NCBI RefSeq assembly: GCF_900110645.1
Contig: NZ_FOFB01000033.1
Coordinates: forward strand, 1 to 64,000
Length of the DNA: 64,000 nt
Origin: Neolewinella agarilytica
GTDB taxonomy: Bacteria > Bacteroidota > Bacteroidia > Chitinophagales > Saprospiraceae
Direction of reading: 5' to 3'
This document shows positions 57,924 to 64,000 of this stretch, piece after piece. Numbering within the stretch: position 1 is the stretch's first letter; every line of letters begins with the position of its first letter. The notes under the pieces are model-generated. The model was not told the origin of the DNA. It searched no databases and saw only the letters and a list, made by a program, of their open reading frames with translations. The translations under genes were made by a program, and so were the position numbers.

Positions 57924-58045
57924 CGATCAAAGACCAGAGCAGGCGGTCGGGTCGATAATCCAGGCCGGGATTTCGGTCCGGACGCTCAGAACACACTCCC
58001 TGAAGCAGGACGCTTCCACCAACATCCACTAAACAGCAAAACACG

Positions 58046-58447
58046 ATGAAAATTTTCCTCCCCCTGCTCTTATCCGTCTTCCTTTGCACCTGCGGTAGCG
58101 CCCCCGCCACGTCTTCCACCGATGACGCTGCCACCCAGCAGACACGCTCCGTCTATGAAGATCTTTCACCCGAAGAGTTTGCCGAAAAAATCGGTGATCC
58201 CAACACAGTCTTGCTCGACGTGCGTACCCCCGGCGAAACCGCCCGCGGTGTCATCGATGGCGCGCTGGAACTTGACTACCGCTCCCCCGAATTCGCTACC
58301 CAGCTCCAGGAGCTGGACCCCACCAAAACCTACCTCGTCTACTGCGCCTCCGGAGGCCGCAGCGGCAAAGCCTGTAAAATGATGGATGAGCTCGGTTTCA
58401 ATAAATCCTATAATTTGGTGGGGGGATATTCGGCTTGGGTGAAATAA
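58046..58447 (+). CDS. rhodanese-domain lipoprotein
   Basis: A 133-residue paralogue with a lipoprotein-like signal, MKIFLPLLLSVFLCTCGS, the cysteines of which are encoded by a dispersed 20-mer copy. A Ser/Ala/Thr linker leads to the rhodanese domain: VLLDVRTPGETARGVIDGALELDY and YCASGGRSGKACKMM with the catalytic Cys, ending VGGYSAWVK. It is likely periplasmic and membrane-anchored. The substrate is unknown. Confidence 0.83.
   Translation: MKIFLPLLLSVFLCTCGSAPATSSTDDAATQQTRSVYEDLSPEEFAEKIGDPNTVLLDVRTPGETARGVIDGALELDYRSPEFATQLQELDPTKTYLVYCASGGRSGKACKMMDELGFNKSYNLVGGYSAWVK
58081..58103 (+). repeat. dispersed 20-mer repeat, coding copy in the rhodanese lipoprotein
   Basis: CTTTGCACCTGCG-GTA-GCGCC is read as LCTCGSAP and so provides the lipobox cysteine itself. 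Confidence 0.75.
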
Positions 58448-58511
58448 TTGGCAGGTTCCAGCACGCGGTAGCCTCCAACGCCTACCTCGCCTCCAACTTG
58501 CGGTAGCCTAC

Positions 58512-58546
58512 AAGACCATAAGACCACAAGACCACAAGACTACCAA
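58512..58546 (+). repeat. short tandem AAGACCACA repeat
   Basis: ACAAGACCATAAGACCACAA and its continuation show about four imperfect copies of a nine-base unit 40 bases before the MBL hydrolase gene. Confidence 0.6.
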
Positions 58547-58584
58547 AGACTTTCCCTACCTTGCCCACAAAGTAGACTCTCTCC

Positions 58585-59985
58585 ATGCAAATTCAATTCT
58601 GCGGCGCCGCCCGCGAAGTTACCGGCTCCGCCCACCTGATCACCTTAGACGACGGTTATAGAATTCTCCTCGATTGCGGCCTCTACCAGGGGCGAAGTAA
58701 AGAGATGCAGGAGTTCAACGAGAATTTCATTTTTAAGCCGGAGAGCGTCGATTGCCTGGTGCTCAGCCACGCCCACATTGATCATACGGGGAGAGTGCCC
58801 AAGCTGGTGAAAGACGGTTTTCGGGGAGACATCTATGCTACCCACGCCACGCGTAGTCTCTGCGCGATCTTACTCCTGGACTCGGCCTTTATTCAGGAAC
58901 GGGACGCAGAATACTATAATAAAAAGTACGGCAAATTCGGTAAATCGAAGAAGCCACTCTATACGCGTAAAGACGTCAAGCCGGCCATGGAGCGCTTCGT
59001 CGGCCTGCCTTACGATCGCTGGGAACGCATCCACCCCAACGTCGAGATTTTGTATCGCGACGCGGGCCACATCCTCGGCAGCGCCAGCGTAACGCTGCGT
59101 ATCAAACGTGCGGATGGCCGCACGACGACCGTCGGCTTCACCGGAGACATCGGCCGCCCCAACCGCCCCATCCTACGGGATCCGCAGCCGATGCCGGAGT
59201 GTGACTACATCCTCTGTGAATCTACCTACGGTGACCGGGAGCACGAGCTGAAGCCCAACGAGATGGAGAAGTTCCTCAACATCGTAAAGAGCACCTGTGT
59301 GGATAAGGGCGGAAAACTGCTCATCCCTGCCTTCAGCGTAGGCCGTACGCAGGAGATCGTGCACATGCTCGATCAGCTGGAGTCCGCTGGTAAACTGCCC
59401 AAGATCAAAGTTTTCGTAGACAGCCCGCTGGCCGTTAACGCCACCACCGTTTTCGGGGCACACCCCGAATGCTACGACGCCGAACTGCAGGAGTATATGC
59501 TGACGGACGACAACCCCTTCGGCTTCAACAGTCTGACCTACATCCAGGACGTCAAGGAATCCAAAGCCCTCAACTTCCTTAAGGGCCCGGCCATCATCAT
59601 CTCCGCCTCCGGCATGATGAACGCTGGCCGTAGCAAACACCACCTGCGCAACACGATGGGTAGCCCGAAGAACACCATCTTCATCGTCGGCTACTGTGCC
59701 CCCCAAACACCCGGCGGCAAAATCCGTGACGGGGCTCCGGGCCTCAAACTCTACGGAGAATACCATGAGCTGAGAGCCGATGTCGTGATTATGGACAGTT
59801 TCTCCGCCCACGGCGACCAGTCCGAAATGATCGACTTCCTCGACAACCAGAAGAAGACCTGCAAAAAAGTCTTCCTCGTTCACGGCACCATCGACCGGAT
59901 GGAAGCCTTCGGCGGCGCACTGGAAGAGCATGGCTTTAAAGGATGGGCTGCGCCGAAGTTGGAGGAGGTGATTGAGATTGAATAA
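58585..59985 (+). CDS. MBL-fold/beta-CASP hydrolase (RNase-like)
   Basis: A 466-residue metallo-beta-lactamase-fold protein. It has the SHAHIDHTGRVPKLV zinc motif, GHILGSASVTL, GFTGDIG, then a beta-CASP insert, ILCESTYGDREH, SASGMMNAGRSKHHL and FSAHGDQSEM, ending in the RNA-specificity (RMMBL) region LVHGTIDRMEAF. Known relatives are RNases or RNA-processing enzymes in bacteria and archaea. The length and motif order fit. It lies after the rhodanese pair and runs into the lipoprotein gene. Confidence 0.9.
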   Translation: MQIQFCGAAREVTGSAHLITLDDGYRILLDCGLYQGRSKEMQEFNENFIFKPESVDCLVLSHAHIDHTGRVPKLVKDGFRGDIYATHATRSLCAILLLDSAFIQERDAEYYNKKYGKFGKSKKPLYTRKDVKPAMERFVGLPYDRWERIHPNVEILYRDAGHILGSASVTLRIKRADGRTTTVGFTGDIGRPNRPILRDPQPMPECDYILCESTYGDREHELKPNEMEKFLNIVKSTCVDKGGKLLIPAFSVGRTQEIVHMLDQLESAGKLPKIKVFVDSPLAVNATTVFGAHPECYDAELQEYMLTDDNPFGFNSLTYIQDVKESKALNFLKGPAIIISASGMMNAGRSKHHLRNTMGSPKNTIFIVGYCAPQTPGGKIRDGAPGLKLYGEYHELRADVVIMDSFSAHGDQSEMIDFLDNQKKTCKKVFLVHGTIDRMEAFGGALEEHGFKGWAAPKLEEVIEIE

Positions 59986-60040
59986 TGGTTTGCCAATCAT
60001 AGCATCGGGCGGCTGGGGTGAGAAGCTCCTGCTCCGAAAA

Positions 60041-60733
60041 ATGGTTGCGCAGCAAACCTTTTGCTTGCTGGTGCTCTTTGCCTTGATTACGGGCTGTTCT
60101 AGAACTGATCGCAGCGGTGTCCCAGCGTATTATGCTTCCTCTGATCATTCTTCCGGCGTAATTGTCTTCCAGGATTCCATCAAAGTAGCAGCGCCTGTCT
60201 TTGTGAGTGGCTTGACGATGGATACAAGAGAGATGCTTCCGGGCACTATTCTAGAACTTCCGCATCCGTTTTCGCATTACGATATTTCGCTGGAGTGGTT
60301 TCCGGATTCAACTATCATTCAGGTAGGGGAAGCAAGGTATGCTACCTACCGGATGGAGATGAAGCGGACCCGATGGGATTCGATAATTATACGACAGAGA
60401 GTTGTATCCAGGCCATCTGCCATAATTTCCATGATCCGGATTGACCAAAGCGGGAAGGTTGAAATATCGGGTAAGTGGAAGAAGGGATGGCGGGATTGTT
60501 CTCCGATATTAAAGCTGTCAAATGAGTCACTGCTGACCGAATTAGACTATCTCTCAACGAAGACTTTTGATGTGGTTTTTTCGGGAGATTCGGACAGCTT
60601 AACTTACCTAACCGTGGAAAAGTGCGTCGGTGGAAATTGCGACTTATTCGAGGGCGACGAAATAGCCGTTAATTACTTTTTGCTTCAGCGGTTTTTGGGC
60701 TCGCCGGGTGAGTTTTTGGGGTGTGGTGGGTAG
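60041..60733 (+). CDS. lipoprotein of unknown function
   Basis: The 230-residue product is taken from MVAQQTFCLL, giving a lipoprotein signal with the lipobox ITGC. The frame runs back to 59972, overlapping the MBL gene. The mature domain is beta-rich with a few hydrophobic strands (MRMEMKRTRWDSIIIRQR-like) and four Cys after the lipobox region that could form disulfides (one in WRDCSPI, VEKCVGGNCDLF, and the C-terminal FLGCGG). I recognise no family. Confidence 0.55.
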   Translation: MVAQQTFCLLVLFALITGCSRTDRSGVPAYYASSDHSSGVIVFQDSIKVAAPVFVSGLTMDTREMLPGTILELPHPFSHYDISLEWFPDSTIIQVGEARYATYRMEMKRTRWDSIIIRQRVVSRPSAIISMIRIDQSGKVEISGKWKKGWRDCSPILKLSNESLLTELDYLSTKTFDVVFSGDSDSLTYLTVEKCVGGNCDLFEGDEIAVNYFLLQRFLGSPGEFLGCGG

Positions 60734-60991
60734 GTTTTTGCTTTGAGCATAATTATAAATATCTTGCACACTGTGGCAAAGTGTTACACTGGCCATTAAC
60801 TCTATTGACACGTTCCTTGCTTCAGGCTATTACCAGGCTTTATTGAGTAGGAAGTTAGTTTCCTTCTTTAGGGCTTTCCTGGCCTTGTATTGTGAACTCA
60901 CTGTGATCAGGCTACTGTCTAAATGGTTTCTCTGATGTGTTCAATATGATTGTTATTTCTAACTCCTAGCTATACCTTATAACAATAACTT

Positions 60992-61831
60992 ATGCGACGG
61001 TCTCTATTATTTTTATGCTTGTTTTTATTTACCACCCTCTCCGCCCAAACCCTTTTCACCCGCCTCGACGTAGACTCGGCCAGTGACATAGCGGCGGCGA
61101 AAGGCACCTTCGTCATCCTTGATTTCTATGCCGACTGGTGCGGCCCCTGCAAAGTCATGGACGAAAAGGTATGGTCCCTGGATACAGTGCAAGCCCTGCA
61201 AAACCAATTCGTCAACGTTCGCATCGATGCCACTAACCCCAATACGACACTAGACAAGTACGGCGTGAAAGCACTGCCGACCCTCATCGTACTGGACGCT
61301 AACGGGAAGGAGTATTACCGCCGCAAGGGCTATATGACAAAAGAGGATGTACTAACATTATTCCACCAGTTCCCACCTAATATGCAGGCGGCTTATGCTG
61401 CGGACTATCTGGTGAAGGAACAGCCGGATGCTTTTAATACCTATTTCATGCTCGCCCGTAATTACCAGGAGGCGGCGCGGCAGGCTTCCGGAGCGATTGC
61501 CAGTCAGCTGGCGGGGGCGAGTAATAAGGGCCTGGAGCAAGCCCAGAAAATCCTCTCCAAGAAAAGTACCACGCCAGAAAGCCTGATGGAGCGCCTAAGT
61601 CTGATGGAAGCCGAAAACCTGCTGCTGAAAGGCCGTGCCAAAAAAGCACTGAAACTGATGGCCAGCCTCAACGAAGAGCTGAACCCCAAGAACGAAGCAT
61701 TAGCCTGTTACATCAAAGCACAGGCCTATCGTAAAACCAACCAACCGGAACTGGCGGGGGAGTGTTACGACCTGCTGCAGGAAGCAGCCGATAACGAGGT
61801 ATTTGTGGCTATGTACAAGAAGAAGCAATAG
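60992..61831 (+). CDS. exported thioredoxin-like protein
   Basis: A 279-residue protein with a signal peptide (LFTTLSAQ). Residues about 30-130 are a thioredoxin fold with the active site ADWCGPCK and the cis-Pro region KALPTLIVLD. A helical, TPR-like tail follows (AYAADYLVKEQPDAFNTYFMLARNYQEAA; ACYIKAQAYRKTNQPELAGECYDLL). It should be a periplasmic thiol reductase. The 258-base gap before it holds nothing recognisable. Confidence 0.85.
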   Translation: MRRSLLFLCLFLFTTLSAQTLFTRLDVDSASDIAAAKGTFVILDFYADWCGPCKVMDEKVWSLDTVQALQNQFVNVRIDATNPNTTLDKYGVKALPTLIVLDANGKEYYRRKGYMTKEDVLTLFHQFPPNMQAAYAADYLVKEQPDAFNTYFMLARNYQEAARQASGAIASQLAGASNKGLEQAQKILSKKSTTPESLMERLSLMEAENLLLKGRAKKALKLMASLNEELNPKNEALACYIKAQAYRKTNQPELAGECYDLLQEAADNEVFVAMYKKKQ

Positions 61832-61861
61832 TCGCTGTTTTCTTGAACCTTCGGTCGCTTA

Positions 61862-62608
61862 GTGTGTCCTACCAACATCAATCAATCCCAAGGCCACATC
61901 GAGCAGCAGCAGACGATAACCGGAGCATCTTCTTTTGATCGCTACTTATCTTATTTCCTCATCTTCGCCTTCAGCAGCGGAGCCCTGGCCCACTGCCTGC
62001 CCGCCGTGCTGCCCATCACCCAAGTGACGACGGATGGGCTACTCTTCGTCCTCAACGGACTCGTCCTCTACGCCATCTATCGCGCCAACCAGGACAAGCG
62101 CCTGTTCGTCTGGCTGGCTATTGCTTATGTTTTTACCTTCATCATGGAAGCCCTTGGCGTCGCAACCGGCGCCATCTTTGGCGAATATGCCTACGGGCCA
62201 ACGATGTGGTTCCAGTGGCTGGGCGTCCCCTTCGTTATTGCGCTCAACTGGTGCGTGCTTACCCTGGCCTGTAATGAGGTCATCATCCGCCTTTTTTCCA
62301 AAAAAGCGAAAGCCGAAGCGGCCCAATCAGGTATCAAATATCGCATATCCCATATCGCATATCCTCTGTTAGCTGGTGTCCTCACCGCCGCCTACGACGT
62401 CCTCATCGAGCCCGTCGCCATCAAGTTGGACTACTGGCAGTGGGCCGCCGGAGACATCCCCCTGCAAAACTATCTCGCCTGGGCGGCGATTGCCTTCGTG
62501 ATCTCTCTTCCCTTGCATCTGCTTAAGATCCGCTTCCGCAGTCCGGTATTACTGGTCTACTTCCTGGCGCAGCTGTTTTTCTTTGTGGTGCTTAACTTCA
62601 TGCTGTAG
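61862..62608 (+). CDS. carotenoid biosynthesis protein (CruF-like, DUF422 type)
   Basis: A 248-residue membrane protein with about seven hydrophobic segments, beginning at a GTG since no ATG is available. IMEALGVATGAIFGEYAYG and LAGVLTAAYDVLIEPVAIKLDYWQW match the carotenoid 1',2'-hydratase/DUF422 family pattern. Its role is inferred from the lycopene cyclase gene 94 bases downstream. It starts 30 bases after the thioredoxin-like gene. Confidence 0.7.
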   Translation: MCPTNINQSQGHIEQQQTITGASSFDRYLSYFLIFAFSSGALAHCLPAVLPITQVTTDGLLFVLNGLVLYAIYRANQDKRLFVWLAIAYVFTFIMEALGVATGAIFGEYAYGPTMWFQWLGVPFVIALNWCVLTLACNEVIIRLFSKKAKAEAAQSGIKYRISHIAYPLLAGVLTAAYDVLIEPVAIKLDYWQWAAGDIPLQNYLAWAAIAFVISLPLHLLKIRFRSPVLLVYFLAQLFFFVVLNFML

Positions 62609-62702
62609 AGATGAAAAAATATTGTGACAAAAAACGCGAAGCGTTTTCCCAAAGCTCCTCCCCCGTGGGGAGGGGTTGGGGAGAGGGCTTCCACAAAAAA
62701 GA

Positions 62703-63836
62703 ATGATTACCCACTACGACATCGCCATCCTCGGCGCCGGCCTCGCCGGCCTCAGTACGCTTTACCACCTGGGTAAGGCCGGGCATCTGGCGGGGAAGTC
62801 CGTCGTACTGGTCGATCCGGAAGGACGCAAGGAAGCTCATGACCGTAGCTGGTCCTTTTGGGAAGAGGGCGCCGGGCCTTTTGAAGAGCTGGTCTACCAC
62901 CGCTGGCAGAAGGTGACGCTGCACAATCAGACGAAGAATCTGAATTGCGAGATCAGCCCCTACGAATACAAGCTCATCCGCAGTACTGAGTTCTATGCCC
63001 ACGTTAATGCTTACCTCGATACCTCGCCGAACCTGGAGCGACGGACTTCCCTCGCTACGGAGGTACAATCCGATGGAGAGCAGGTAACCTTCCGGCTGGG
63101 CGAAGAACAATGCTCGGCTTCCCTTGCTTTTTCCAGTCTTCCTTTGCACCTGCGTCCGCGCCAGATCAAACAACCTTACCTCGACCAGCACTTCCGGGGG
63201 TGGTTCGTAGAGACGGAAGAAGACATCTTTGATCCGACTACCGCTGCTTTGATGGACTTCCGAACGCCCCAGCACGGCGAAAGCCGATTTTGCTACGTCA
63301 TGCCCTTTACGCCGCGGCGGGCACTGGTGGAGGTGGCCATTTTCAGCAATGAGCACCTGACAACGGAAGGCTATGACCATATCCTGAAAGAATACATGGC
63401 AGCGCATTGGACGAGTGATTACCGCATTGAGCACACCGAAGGCGGAAATATTCCCATGACGACTTATCCCTTTCCGCTCCGCAAGGGTAACCTTATATAT
63501 ATAGGTATGCGCGGTGGCGCTACCCGACCGTCTACGGGCTACACTTTTTATGCGCTTCAACGACAACTGACGCGCCTGGCGCAGACATTCCCCGATTTCA
63601 ATAAACTTCCTCCCTGGCCTTCCCGCCATATTCAGTACGATGCGACGCTTTTGCGCATCCTGCAGGACGGTAAACTTAATGGCGCTGAACTCTTCGTTGA
63701 TCTTTTTGCCGGTAATCCGCCGGAGAGAGTATTGGCCTTCCTCAACGGGGAGACATCCATCTGGCAAGAGTTGCAGTTGATGTCAACGACCAATATCCCG
63801 GTTTTTGGTTCCACCTTTGTTCGTGAGCTATTCTGA
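62703..63836 (+). CDS. crtY: lycopene cyclase (CrtY/CrtL type)
   Basis: A 377-residue flavoprotein-like cyclase that closes the beta-rings of lycopene. It is taken from MITHYDIAIL, which starts the dinucleotide motif IAILGAGLAGLSTLYHL; an upstream ATG at 62676 is less likely. HDRSWSFW and GGATRPSTGYTFYALQR are family signatures, and the protein ends VLAFLNGETSIWQELQLM. A dispersed 20-mer is translated within it as LHLRPRQ. With the CruF-like gene it suggests a cyclic, possibly hydroxylated carotenoid. The last 164 bases of the window after it hold only a repeat. Confidence 0.88.
   Translation: MITHYDIAILGAGLAGLSTLYHLGKAGHLAGKSVVLVDPEGRKEAHDRSWSFWEEGAGPFEELVYHRWQKVTLHNQTKNLNCEISPYEYKLIRSTEFYAHVNAYLDTSPNLERRTSLATEVQSDGEQVTFRLGEEQCSASLAFSSLPLHLRPRQIKQPYLDQHFRGWFVETEEDIFDPTTAALMDFRTPQHGESRFCYVMPFTPRRALVEVAIFSNEHLTTEGYDHILKEYMAAHWTSDYRIEHTEGGNIPMTTYPFPLRKGNLIYIGMRGGATRPSTGYTFYALQRQLTRLAQTFPDFNKLPPWPSRHIQYDATLLRILQDGKLNGAELFVDLFAGNPPERVLAFLNGETSIWQELQLMSTTNIPVFGSTFVRELF
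63143..63163 (+). repeat. dispersed 20-mer repeat, coding copy in crtY
   Basis: TTTGCACCTGCG-TCC-GCGCC, read as LHLRPRQ about a third of the way into the lycopene cyclase. Confidence 0.75.
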
Positions 63837-63882
63837 TGGAATCAATGCGCTCAACGCTGACTTAGCGCCTGTGCAAGATAAT

Positions 63883-63904
63883 CGGGCGCGGCCGCAGGAT
63901 GCAA
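63883..63904 (-). repeat. dispersed 20-mer repeat, TC variant
   Basis: The minus strand TTGCATCCTGCG-GCC-GCGCC, 50 bases after the lycopene cyclase stop. Confidence 0.75.
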
Positions 63905-64000
63905 TGGAGCGTTAAGAAGCAAAAAAAGATTCCTGCAAAAAGCTGGTTACCAGAGGAGTGATGAAATATGATTCTTTCTTTTGAAAGAAAACTATTCAAG

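Noticed and set aside
62598-63767. 389-aa minus-strand frame opposite crtY
   Set aside because: Shadow of the lycopene cyclase, whose motifs are clear on the other strand.

Overview
The window looks like chromosomal DNA of a free-living, carotenoid-forming member of the Bacteroidota, most likely of the Saprospiria/Lewinella type. Evidence: a C-terminal type IX secretion (T9SS) type A sorting domain at 22.3 kb, many phylum-typical envelope families (DUF5723-like, DUF5916, DUF4097-like, DUF5117-type metalloprotease), an oversized SecA (1102 aa), promoters of the TTTG-N20-TAnnTTTG type, mostly absent Shine-Dalgarno sequences, and base composition that is GC-rich for the phylum. I saw no rRNA, tRNA, prophage, intact insertion sequence or CRISPR array. 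Nearly all of the window is ordinary core genome; the unusual material is a set of short dispersed repeats, some secreted proteins, and a small AT-richer islet at 51.6-53.5 kb.

Layout. 0-9.5 kb: metX, a GH25 lysozyme lipoprotein with no canonical start codon, lipoproteins, an SDR, an outer-membrane protein/lipoprotein pair, and a membrane-anchored patatin. 9.6-15.6 kb: rbfA with a rhomboid protease, a long DsbD-type protein, and a di-haem cytochrome lipoprotein. 15.9-19.4 kb: a glutamate-cysteine-ligase-like/CBS fusion, lgt, DUF2200. 19.5-22.3 kb: a secreted sulfatase-modifying-factor-like protein next to a T9SS protein with eight 26-residue Gly/Asp repeats. 22.3-28.9 kb (minus strand): an epimerase, an SLC13-type transporter, a DUF5916 protein, an NAD-binding protein. 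29-37 kb: a candidate small RNA followed by stacked terminators, an MtnK-like kinase, secA with a long leader, then deoC-SPOR-rodA. 36.9-39.4 kb: an ECF sigma factor, anti-sigma-like protein and DUF4097-like protein. 39.5-44 kb: thymidine kinase, two ADP-ribosylglycohydrolases and nadE. 44-48 kb: outer-membrane and TPR proteins, phhB-like dehydratase, trmB. 48.4-57.4 kb: a sortilin/BNR-type protein, the AT-richer islet, a GNAT, a zinc metalloprotease. 57.5-64 kb: two rhodaneses, an MBL/beta-CASP hydrolase, a lipoprotein, a thioredoxin-like protein, and two carotenoid genes.

The most interesting signal is not one gene. A roughly 20-bp motif, TTGCA(C/TC)CTGCG-N3-GCGCC, occurs about twenty times in 64 kb, in both orientations, between genes and also inside at least eight genes, where it is read in several frames. 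Two inverted copies bound a 200-bp hairpin-rich element upstream of trmB, where one copy also supplies the -33 TTG of the trmB promoter. Further repeat families (GTCGGCGG palindromes, GCTCGTAGAGCT inverted repeats, CCTGCAA heptamers, a 142-bp MITE-like element) sit in the same gaps. All functional calls come from reading the translated sequence; no database search was run.
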